From NCBI GenBank assembly GCA_904502055.1, contig CAJGDZ010000123.1, forward strand, positions 1-5,390: a stretch of DNA of 5,390 bases, read 5' to 3'. Shown here in pieces: positions 1 through 5,390 of this stretch (positions within the stretch are counted from its first letter, which is position 1; every line of letters begins with the position of its first letter). Position numbers and translations under genes: made by a program. This DNA is from an uncultured Clostridia bacterium (lineage in GTDB: Bacteria > Bacillota > Clostridia > Oscillospirales > CAG-272). Under the pieces are notes generated by a model that was given only the letters and a program-made list of their open reading frames with translations, made no database searches and was not told the origin of the DNA.

Positions 1-816
1 CGCGTCGCTCAGCTCCACAAACTTGAACTCCCACGAGGACCAGAGAATGATCTCCTCGGAGAAGCGCGACAGATGCATCATGGTGATGGCGTACGCGCTC
101 ATCAGCTCCAGGCAAAAGTCACGGTCGGAAACGCCGTCAAGGCTGTTGAGCGTGATGCCGTCAAAGCCGAGAGCCTCCGCCACCATACGGCGGTCGGTAT
201 CGTAGGTTGTGCCGGCCAGCGCGCAGGAGCCGAGCGGCGAGAAATTCATGCGGCGCACCGCATCCTCAAGCCGTCCGATGTCGCGCGAAAGCATCATCGC
301 GTACGCCATCAGGTGGTGCCCGAAGGTGATGGGCTGGGCACGCTGAAGGTGGGTGTAGCCCGGCATAATGGTCGATTTGTATTCTTCGGCCTTATCGGTG
401 ATCGCCGCAAGAAGCTCGCGCAGAAGCCCCATAATATTCGCGGTCTGTTCGCGCAGATACAGACGGATGTCGAGCGCCACCTGGTCGTTGCGGCTTCGCG
501 CCGTGTGCAGACGCTTGCCCGCGTCACCGATGCGCTTTGTCAGCTCGGCCTCCACAAACATATGGATGTCCTCACAGTCCATATCAAAGGCAAGCGCGCC
601 GCTCTCAAGATCGGCGAGAATGCCCTCAAGCCCCGCAAGGATCTCGTTCACGTCCTCGGGAGAAATGATGCCGCGCGCCCCCAGCATGGTGGCGTGCGCC
701 ATCGAGCCGCGAATGTCCTCGCGGTACATTTTGCAGTCAAACGAAATGGAAGAGTTAAAGTCGTCGGCCTCCTTGTCGAGCGCTCCGGCAAATCTTCCTG
801 CCCACATTTTTTCCAT
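1..816 (-). CDS. argH: Argininosuccinate lyase, N-terminal 272 codons (3' end outside window)
   Basis: ArgH cleaves argininosuccinate to arginine and fumarate, the last step of arginine biosynthesis, as a cytoplasmic homotetramer of the fumarase/aspartase superfamily. The protein opens MEKMWAGRF, the usual start of the family. It carries the substrate-binding segment HTARSRNDQ at residues 104-112, the MPGYTHLQRAQP segment at 151-162 containing the conserved Thr-His pair (T155, H156), and SPLGSCALAGT at 193-203. Family members are about 460 residues, so roughly 60% is visible. The window ends a few residues before the expected catalytic serine loop (GSS-MP-K-N), which therefore cannot be checked. 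The ATG at 816 is chosen over the ATG at 807 because the AGAAAGGA ribosome binding site sits 7 bases before it. The gene lies downstream of alaX on the same strand but has its own promoter. No frameshift or damage is seen. Confidence 0.97.
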   Translation of the reverse strand, partial: MEKMWAGRFAGALDKEADDFNSSISFDCKMYREDIRGSMAHATMLGARGIISPEDVNEILAGLEGILADLESGALAFDMDCEDIHMFVEAELTKRIGDAGKRLHTARSRNDQVALDIRLYLREQTANIMGLLRELLAAITDKAEEYKSTIMPGYTHLQRAQPITFGHHLMAYAMMLSRDIGRLEDAVRRMNFSPLGSCALAGTTYDTDRRMVAEALGFDGITLNSLDGVSDRDFCLELMSAYAITMMHLSRFSEEIILWSSWEFKFVELSDA

Positions 817-823
817 AAAAACA

Positions 824-831
824 TCCTTTCT
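824..831 (-). promoter_or_regulatory. argH ribosome binding site
   Basis: AGAAAGGA on the minus strand ends 7 bases before the ATG at 816. For the alternative ATG at 807 the spacing would be 16, too long, so this site decides the start. Confidence 0.8.
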
Positions 832-833
832 CC

Positions 834-855
834 GCGGCAGGACAACGTCCGCCGC
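834..855 (-). promoter_or_regulatory. GC-rich hairpin in the argH leader, next to the ribosome binding site
   Basis: Read on the minus strand, GCGGCGGAC, the loop GTT, and then GTCC-T-GCCGC form a nine-pair stem with one bulged T and a three-base loop. It ends two bases before the purine-rich SD stretch. It is not followed by a T-run, so it does not look like an intrinsic terminator. It may protect or insulate the 5' end of the argH message or modulate initiation. The pairing is seen directly; the function is inference. Confidence 0.5.
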
Positions 856-888
856 GTCAAATGTATAATTCAAAAATCCGTATTTATT

Positions 889-917
889 AGTATACCATAT
901 TTTCCCGCCGCCGTCAA
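889..917 (-). promoter_or_regulatory. Sigma-A-type promoter of argH
   Basis: On the minus strand, TTGACG (917-912) and TATACT (894-889) are separated by exactly 17 bases. Each hexamer has one mismatch to consensus. Transcription would start near 882, giving a leader of about 66 bases that includes the hairpin at 834-855. This makes argH independent of alaX, although read-through from alaX is also possible. Confidence 0.8.
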
Positions 918-937
918 TTCCCAAAATCCTGCGGCGG
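905..937. repeat. Inverted repeat around the argH -35 box
   Basis: CCGCCGC at 905-911 and GCGGCGG at 931-937 are perfect complements separated by 19 bases. The -35 hexamer lies in the loop and the first arm occupies the promoter spacer. Neither strand carries a T-run after it, so it is a poor terminator candidate for alaX. It may be a protein-binding site or a chance result of GC-rich triplet repeats. Confidence 0.35.
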
Positions 938-971
938 ACATTTCAAAAACGAAAGTTGATTTTAAACGAGG

Positions 972-2126
972 TCAAGAAATCCGTGTTTCAAAAAAAGCAC
1001 GGAGCTCACGCTCGGTCGCATTGACCGTTCCCTGAAGGACCGGGGGCTTTCCACCGCCCTTAGGGGAGAACGCGGCGCGAAAAGCGGCTGCCGTTTTCTC
1101 AAACGAAAGAGCGTCCGAGAGCACAAAGCGGTAACCGCCCTCATCATCGCCCGAGAACGCAAGACACGATCGCCCCGTTTTTTCCGAAATTCCCGTTGCC
1201 AGCATCCGAAGCTCGTTCACCTCAAAATCCGATTCAAACAAGCAAGAAGGCTTTCTCTTTGTCTCAAATGAGTCAATGAGAAAAGAAATCCGTTCGCGCT
1301 TCATCTGCCCGATCTTGTATTTTACGGCACCGAGCTCCTCGGAAAGCTTTCGCACGCCCTCCACGATCCGCTCGGGCGGCAGAGACAAAAGCCGAGAGAG
1401 CTCGCTTTCCCGATCCTCTTGAATATTGCCGTGTGCGATGGCATCCAGACCGCATTTCATATGAATGCGCGTACCGCCCTTGTAGCGCATAGCGCTCAGC
1501 AAACGAATGCCGCCAACCTCGCCCGTGTACTTGACGTGCGGCACACAGCAGGCGCAAAGATCCAGCCCCTCGATCTCCACCAGGCGCACGCGCCCTTCGA
1601 TCTCTCCCTTAGCGCGATAAGAGAGCGCGGCCAGCTCCCCGTCGCTCGGATACAGGATGTTCACCTTGCGGTTTTCGGCTACGGCGATGTTTGCAAGCCT
1701 CTCAATTTGTCTCACCGTAGACATTTCCACACATCCATCCAAATCCAGTGTCACATCCTCGTGTCCCAAATGAAAGCCGACGTTGTTCAGTCCGTACTCC
1801 CGATGAAACAGGCCTGTTACAATGTGCTCACCGGTATGATTTTGCAAATGGCGAAGCCGCCGAAAACGGTCAATTTTTCCGACAACCGTCCCATTTGGTA
1901 CAATTTCTCTATCAATTAAATGCCAAAGCTCTCCGTCCTTCTCCCGCACATCAAGCACGTTCGCCTCACCAAGCGTGCCAACGTCCGAGGGCTGTCCGCC
2001 CGCCTCGGGCGCAAACGCCGTCTCGTCAAGAAGCACCCAAAAGCCGCCGTCTCCCTCCCGCACGTCAAGCACGCACGCCTCAAATTCCAGAAGATGGCTA
2101 TCGGTATCAAAAAGCCGCTTTGTCAT
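972..2126 (-). CDS. alaX: AlaX-type alanyl-tRNA editing protein with C-terminal DHHA1 domain
   Basis: AlaX proteins are free-standing relatives of the alanyl-tRNA synthetase editing domain. They hydrolyse mischarged Ser-tRNA(Ala) or Gly-tRNA(Ala) in the cytoplasm. The 384-residue protein has the glycine motif TAFAPEAGGQPSDVG at 36-50, the first zinc half-site H97-x3-H101 in HTGEH, and the second half-site C193-x3-H197 within CACCVPH. Next come a charged helical stretch at about 230-285 and a DHHA1-like C-terminal domain whose GGG lies at 357-359. This is the long AlaX form, found in Clostridia. The ATG at 2126 is preferred over an in-frame TTG at 2141 because the family starts close to MTKRLFDTDSHLLEFEA and no ribosome binding site precedes the TTG. 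The stop is TGA. Its promoter faces away from the hydrolase operon. No terminator is evident before argH. The family is clear; which mischarged amino acid is favoured cannot be read from the sequence. Confidence 0.92.
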   Translation of the reverse strand: MTKRLFDTDSHLLEFEACVLDVREGDGGFWVLLDETAFAPEAGGQPSDVGTLGEANVLDVREKDGELWHLIDREIVPNGTVVGKIDRFRRLRHLQNHTGEHIVTGLFHREYGLNNVGFHLGHEDVTLDLDGCVEMSTVRQIERLANIAVAENRKVNILYPSDGELAALSYRAKGEIEGRVRLVEIEGLDLCACCVPHVKYTGEVGGIRLLSAMRYKGGTRIHMKCGLDAIAHGNIQEDRESELSRLLSLPPERIVEGVRKLSEELGAVKYKIGQMKRERISFLIDSFETKRKPSCLFESDFEVNELRMLATGISEKTGRSCLAFSGDDEGGYRFVLSDALSFEKTAAAFRAAFSPKGGGKPPVLQGTVNATERELRAFFETRIS

Positions 2127-2129
2127 TTT

Positions 2130-2139
2130 CTCGCCCCCC
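2130..2139 (-). promoter_or_regulatory. Weak G-rich ribosome binding site of alaX
   Basis: GGGGGGCGAG on the minus strand ends three bases before the ATG at 2126. The G-run can pair with the pyrimidine-rich 16S tail, but the match is not canonical. The in-frame TTG at 2141-2139 overlaps this run, which suggests the run is a binding site and not coding sequence. Confidence 0.45.
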
Positions 2140-2140
2140 A

Positions 2141-2164
2141 AAGCTCAGATTCAAGCTCAATTCA
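2141..2164. repeat. Imperfect tandem duplication in the alaX leader
   Basis: AAGCTCAGATTCA (2141-2153) is followed directly by AAGCTCAATTCA (2153-2164), sharing one base and differing by one inserted G. It lies between the alaX transcription start and its start codon. It may be a small slippage duplication with no function. Confidence 0.4.
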
Positions 2165-2174
2165 AATATATCAA

Positions 2175-2203
2175 ATTGTACCCCATTTTTCTCACAAAGT
2201 CAA
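2175..2203 (-). promoter_or_regulatory. Sigma-A-type promoter of alaX
   Basis: On the minus strand, TTGACT (2203-2198) and TACAAT (2180-2175) are 17 bases apart, one mismatch each from consensus. Transcription would start near 2168, giving a leader of about 41 bases. That is too short for a T-box or other large riboswitch, so expression is probably constitutive. Confidence 0.8.
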
Positions 2204-2239
2204 GTGTTTTCAATTTTTTGATTTTTTACCCGCAATCTC

Positions 2240-2268
2240 TTGACAAACGGGCTCGTTCTCTTTATAAT
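2240..2268 (+). promoter_or_regulatory. Perfect-consensus sigma-A promoter of the hydrolase operon
   Basis: TTGACA (2240-2245) and TATAAT (2263-2268) both match consensus exactly, with a 17-base spacer. Transcription would begin near 2275, inside the left arm of the palindrome at 2272-2295, leaving a leader of about 49 bases. Such a strong core promoter directly over an operator fits tight repression with strong induction. Confidence 0.9.
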
Positions 2269-2271
2269 GTC

Positions 2272-2295
2272 TTTAATGTATTAAGATACATTAAA
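2272..2295. promoter_or_regulatory. Palindromic operator over the transcription start of the hydrolase operon
   Basis: The arms TTTAATGTAT (2272-2281) and ATACATTAAA (2286-2295) are perfect inverted repeats around the four-base centre TAAG. The repeat begins three bases after the -10 box and covers the expected start site, the classic position for a dimeric repressor. The core reads ATGT, eight bases, ACAT, which agrees with the spacing described for PadR-family operators. GntR-family operators can look similar, so the regulator class is inference. No regulator gene is in the window and no second copy of the repeat was seen here. Confidence 0.75.
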
Positions 2296-2304
2296 ATCTT
2301 TACT

Positions 2305-2316
2305 AAAGGACGAGGT
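2305..2316 (+). promoter_or_regulatory. Ribosome binding site of the first hydrolase gene
   Basis: AAAGGACGAGGT holds two purine-rich blocks, AAAGGA and GAGGT. The second ends 7 bases before the ATG at 2324 and supports that start. Confidence 0.75.
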
Positions 2317-2323
2317 AAGCACT

Positions 2324-4987
2324 ATGAACCGATTGCCAAAGACCGTTATGGATTCCCATCGCCCCATCCCGTTTTATATCATAGACACACAGGATATGGA
2401 GCAATTTACCTACGAAAAATTCTACGCCGATCTTTCCGATATGAAACAAAAGGGCTACGGCGGCATCGTGCTTTTCAACGGTGCTACCGACGGCTTTGAA
2501 AAATTCGGTCCCTACTTCAGCGAGGCCTGGTTCTTTATGGTTGATAACTGCCTGAAGGCCGCACACGAGCTGGAGCTTCGCGTCTGGATCATGGACGACT
2601 ACAACGCCCCTCCCGGTGACATCGGCGGCAGAATGCAGACACTTGCGCCTCACCTGAAGCAAAAGCGCATCGTGCTGAAGGAAAACGACGAGATCGAGGT
2701 ACAGACGGTCGATTGGGGCTTCCCTGCTTACGAGCCCTTTGAGAGCGCCGAGATCTTCCGTCGCGTAGTCTACGAGGAGTATAAGGCGCGCTACAGCCAC
2801 TATTTCGGCAACACCATTGTCGGAATGTTCTCGGACGCCGACTCGCGCCGCGTCAACTCCAACGTGCTGTTCGGAAAAAAGGAAATGCTTGACTACTTCC
2901 CTTGGGTCGACGATTTTGCAGAGACCTTTGAGAAGAAATACGGCTATGACATCACCCCATATCTTCCCTCGATCCTCCGCCGCGAAACGTCGGAGCAATC
3001 GAGAGACTATTGGGAGCACTGCGGCGAGCGCTACTACGGCTGGATGGGATCGGCCTACGAATGGTGTAAGCAAAACGGGCTGGAATACACCTACCACACC
3101 AGTGACTCCGCGCCCTTCCGCCTTGAGACCTCCTACTTCAACTCGGCCTTTGCCGAGGGCAAGGCCATTGACGCCGCGCGCTATTGCGATTGGCCGGGCA
3201 CCGACCACGAGCGCCTTCAGCTCAACGGCGCCATCTTCCTGCGTCCCGACCTGTATAAGGATTACTACGTCATTTGGGGCGGCGACGACAAGAACCGCCG
3301 TGTCGAAAACTACTATGACGTTTTTGCCGACCTGCGCGCCAAGCAGGCACAGTCCAGCGGCTATCTTTACGGCAAGAAAGGCGTCATGTGCGAAATGTTC
3401 GCCATGACCGGCTTCAGCGCGACCTACAAGGAATTCCACAACATCGCCGCATGGCAGATGATGCAGGGTGTCACCTTCATCGTGCTGAACTATTACCGCT
3501 ACCGTATGCACAACACGGCAAAATACATTGCCTCTCCTACCTTTGGCCGCACCAGCTACACCGATTTCGATATGCGTGCCTTCAATGACCTTTTGGCCGA
3601 GGAGTCCGCCCTCTGTGAAACCGGAGACCTCCGCGTGGACGTCGCGCTTCTCGACCCCACCGACTACGTGTGGCGCGGCGACGGCGACAGCGTGATCGAA
3701 TGCGAGCTGGCCAAGAAAATGAACCACCTTCCGAACGGCTATATCATTTCGGACATTAAAAATCTTTCGCTCAGAGCCAAGGACCTCAAGGCCGTAGTCA
3801 ATCCCGGTCTTCCCCTCTCGGACGAGGAGCGCAAGATCATTGCCGACCTTGGTCTTAAGCTCTACGAGGCAAATGAAATCGACCAAATTGAAAAGGACTT
3901 CCCCACGGGCATTTCGTGGGACGGCGAGGGCGAGCTTATGTTTATGCGCCGCGACCTCGGAAACGGCGAGGAAATGCTGATCGTCGGCAACATTGAGACC
4001 GACGATACGCTCCGCGGCCGCCTGACCTTTGCGGGCAAGACCTATGACATCGAGCTTTGCTCGGGTGAAATGGCCTTCTTTGGTGAGGGCTACGATAAAT
4101 ACCGCGAGATCCCGAAGGACGCGATCAAGATCGAGCTTACCGCCACAGCCCCCGTCCGCTTTGAGCACGCCAACGTGGTGCCGCTGATGCGCTGGGAGGA
4201 CCCCGAGGGCAACGCCACAAGCCCTGTAAAGCCGTCGTTGCGCGGCAACTTCTTTGCCCTCAAGGGCTGGATCGAGGAGCCCTTCGAGCTTGAAAAGCAC
4301 CCCCACTCGCTCATTCAGCACCTTCCCTTCACGGCAACCGCAGAGCTTAAAAATCTGAAGATCGCGCTCTCGCACAACGTTATCCGAAAGATCGACCGCC
4401 TCGAGCTTGACGGCAAGCTTCTGCGCTCGTCGGGCGTTACCAAGGTCTTTGACGATACGTATTTCGTCTATCCCTTCGATCTCTCGGCAGGCGCACACAA
4501 GCTGACGCTTACGATGAACAACCCCTTTGAAATTCGCGACGCCATCTTCCTTGGCGGCGATTTCGATGCCGACGTGAAGATCTCGGATGACGTTGCCTGC
4601 ATCGGCACCTCGTACTACATCCGTTCTTACTTCACAAAGGAGGCCGCAATCACACTCTCGCCCCGACGCACGGCGCTGAAAACCGACGAGTCCTGGGCCG
4701 AGCAGGGTCAGCCCTTCTATTCGGGCTCGGTCACCTACGCCTTTGACGTGGAGATCCCCGACACGCTGAAAGCCCCCACGCTGGTCTGCCCCGACGCGCG
4801 CGACGCGGTCAAGCTTTATGTTGACGGCGAATACGTAGGCTCGCGCATTATGGCGCCGTACCGCTTCCCTCTCCCCGCAGGCAAGCACCGCATTGAGATC
4901 GAGGTGGCCAATACCTACGCCAACGCTCTTGAGGCCTACAAAGCCCCCGCAGGACTTTTGGAAACTCCTTATATCACCGAAGGATAA
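2324..4987 (+). CDS. Putative cytoplasmic glycoside hydrolase, GH106-like TIM barrel with C-terminal jelly roll (887 aa)
   Basis: Likely hydrolyses a plant or microbial glycan or glycoside; the substrate is unknown. The N-terminal barrel begins with the HRPIPFY segment and the KGYGGI strand, then YFSEAWFFM and VWIMDDYNAPPGDIGGR (87-103), the pattern of GH106-like and unclassified hydrolases of this type. Further landmarks are GMFSDADSRR (167-176), YHTSDSAP (257-264), CDWPGTDHE (288-296) and CEMFAMTGF (356-364), where E357 is a candidate catalytic residue. Residues about 436-518 look like the GATase-like domain that often follows. A beta-sandwich ends near FLGGDF (742-747), and a galactose-binding-like jelly roll spans about 797-887, closing with PAGLLETPYI. 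No signal peptide or membrane segment is visible, so it probably acts in the cytosol on imported oligosaccharides. The Glu expected in the common FTDEP-like motif appears replaced, since the sequence reads FSDAD. It is the first gene of an operon with a paralog. The fold assignment is from memory of family motifs, not a search. Confidence 0.8.
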   Translation: MNRLPKTVMDSHRPIPFYIIDTQDMEQFTYEKFYADLSDMKQKGYGGIVLFNGATDGFEKFGPYFSEAWFFMVDNCLKAAHELELRVWIMDDYNAPPGDIGGRMQTLAPHLKQKRIVLKENDEIEVQTVDWGFPAYEPFESAEIFRRVVYEEYKARYSHYFGNTIVGMFSDADSRRVNSNVLFGKKEMLDYFPWVDDFAETFEKKYGYDITPYLPSILRRETSEQSRDYWEHCGERYYGWMGSAYEWCKQNGLEYTYHTSDSAPFRLETSYFNSAFAEGKAIDAARYCDWPGTDHERLQLNGAIFLRPDLYKDYYVIWGGDDKNRRVENYYDVFADLRAKQAQSSGYLYGKKGVMCEMFAMTGFSATYKEFHNIAAWQMMQGVTFIVLNYYRYRMHNTAKYIASPTFGRTSYTDFDMRAFNDLLAEESALCETGDLRVDVALLDPTDYVWRGDGDSVIECELAKKMNHLPNGYIISDIKNLSLRAKDLKAVVNPGLPLSDEERKIIADLGLKLYEANEIDQIEKDFPTGISWDGEGELMFMRRDLGNGEEMLIVGNIETDDTLRGRLTFAGKTYDIELCSGEMAFFGEGYDKYREIPKDAIKIELTATAPVRFEHANVVPLMRWEDPEGNATSPVKPSLRGNFFALKGWIEEPFELEKHPHSLIQHLPFTATAELKNLKIALSHNVIRKIDRLELDGKLLRSSGVTKVFDDTYFVYPFDLSAGAHKLTLTMNNPFEIRDAIFLGGDFDADVKISDDVACIGTSYYIRSYFTKEAAITLSPRRTALKTDESWAEQGQPFYSGSVTYAFDVEIPDTLKAPTLVCPDARDAVKLYVDGEYVGSRIMAPYRFPLPAGKHRIEIEVANTYANALEAYKAPAGLLETPYITEG
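4979..4984 (+). promoter_or_regulatory. Ribosome binding site of the second hydrolase, inside the end of the first
   Basis: GAAGGA forms the last two codons of the upstream gene, directly before its TAA stop, and lies 8 bases before the ATG at 4993. The overlap suggests co-transcription and possible translational coupling. Confidence 0.7.
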
Positions 4988-4992
4988 AGATC

Positions 4993-5390
4993 ATGAATAA
5001 ATTGCAAAAAGAATGGGTTGACGCCCACCGCCCGATTCCCTTTTACTTTATCACCACACACGAGCTCTCCGAGCTGACGTACGAAAAGTTCTATGCCGAC
5101 CTTTCGGATATGAAGGCCAAGGGCTACGGCGGCATCATCCCCTTTAACCGCCCGCCACAGGGCTTCACCAAGGAGACCTATTTCAGCGAAGCGTGGTTCT
5201 TTATGATGGACAACGTTCTTCGCGCCGCGCACGATCTCGGACTCACCGTCTGGATGGTGGACGAGCACAAGGCGCCCTCGGGCGAGCACGGCGGTCGCAT
5301 CGAAAAAATAGCGCCCCACCTCGGGCAAAAGCGCATCGAGCTCACCGAGAACGGCGAGATCGAGGTCAAGGACGTCCCTTGGGGCTTCCC
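4993..5390 (+). CDS. Paralogous putative glycoside hydrolase, N-terminal 132 codons (3' end outside window)
   Basis: The visible part aligns with the start of the upstream gene with a single-residue gap and about 84 identical positions out of 133 (hand count). It keeps HRPIPFY, the identical run TYEKFYADLSDMK, KGYGGI, YFSEAWFFM, GGR and APHL-QKRI. It differs around the second barrel loops: VWMVDEHKAPSGEHGGR replaces VWIMDDYNAPPGDIGGR, and NRPPQGFTKET replaces NGATDGFEKFGP, so substrate preference may differ. No signal peptide is present. It starts five bases after the upstream stop with its own ribosome binding site, so the two are almost certainly one transcript. It looks intact as far as visible. 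The catalytic region lies beyond the window, so activity cannot be judged. Function is assigned only through the paralog. Confidence 0.82.
   Translation, partial: MNKLQKEWVDAHRPIPFYFITTHELSELTYEKFYADLSDMKAKGYGGIIPFNRPPQGFTKETYFSEAWFFMMDNVLRAAHDLGLTVWMVDEHKAPSGEHGGRIEKIAPHLGQKRIELTENGEIEVKDVPWGF

Noticed and set aside
905..937. Inverted repeat as a possible terminator for alaX
   Set aside because: The loop is 19 bases and no T-run follows on the minus strand. It also overlaps the argH promoter.
73..1035. A 320-codon plus-strand frame opposite argH running past its start into the alaX end
   Set aside because: It is the antisense register of argH. The minus strand encodes a clear ArgH with conserved motifs and its own promoter and ribosome binding site.
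2139..2141. TTG as an upstream start for alaX, adding five residues
   Set aside because: No ribosome binding site precedes it, it overlaps the G-run that likely acts as the site for the ATG at 2126, and the family starts at about the ATG.
1419..2243. Several plus-strand frames opposite alaX (for example 1419-1919 and 1748-2221)
   Set aside because: They are shadows of a gene with clear zinc and glycine motifs. Their translations are low in hydrophobic pattern and match nothing recognised.
2817..3407. A 196-codon plus-strand frame inside the first hydrolase in another frame
   Set aside because: The composition is dominated by Ser, Thr, Arg and Pro, typical of an off-frame reading of GC-rich coding DNA. 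No ribosome binding site supports it.
2303..4888. An 861-codon open frame on the minus strand opposite the first hydrolase, with a shorter similar one (4969-5328) opposite the second
   Set aside because: It is in codon register with the sense gene, and its openness follows from the sense gene avoiding TTA, CTA and TCA. The similarity between the two antisense frames follows from the paralogy of the sense genes. The translation matches no family I recognise.

Overview
The window looks like chromosomal DNA of a member of the Clostridia (Bacillota), probably an uncultured gut or rumen lineage. This rests on the family variants seen: an alanyl-tRNA editing protein with the Cys-Ala-Cys-Cys zinc motif, a clostridial-looking ArgH, and consensus sigma-A promoters in AT-rich gaps between GC-rich genes. 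The genus cannot be told from this sequence. Both ends of the window cut through genes.

Left half, minus strand (1-2126): two housekeeping genes. An AlaX-type alanyl-tRNA editing protein (972-2126) is followed, after a 155-base gap, by the first 272 codons of argH, argininosuccinate lyase (1-816). Each has its own sigma-A-type promoter with a 17-base spacer. The argH leader folds into a compact GC-rich hairpin next to its ribosome binding site.

Centre (2127-2323): a divergent intergenic region. It holds the alaX promoter reading left and, reading right, a promoter with both hexamers at perfect consensus. A perfect 10+10 base inverted repeat begins three bases after the rightward -10 box. This is the layout of a repressor-controlled operon.

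Right half, plus strand (2324-5390): two adjacent paralogous genes for large multidomain proteins that resemble GH106-like or unclassified TIM-barrel glycoside hydrolases with a C-terminal jelly roll. Neither has a signal peptide. The second starts five bases after the first stops, its ribosome binding site overlaps that stop codon, and it runs off the window. The N-termini match at about 84 of 133 positions by hand count. The likely role is inducible intracellular breakdown of an imported glycan or glycoside, but the substrate is unknown. No transporter or regulator gene lies inside the window.

The tandem hydrolases under a palindromic operator are the most interesting part. The rest is ordinary core metabolism and translation quality control. 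No RNA genes, mobile elements, CRISPR arrays or clear intrinsic terminators were found.
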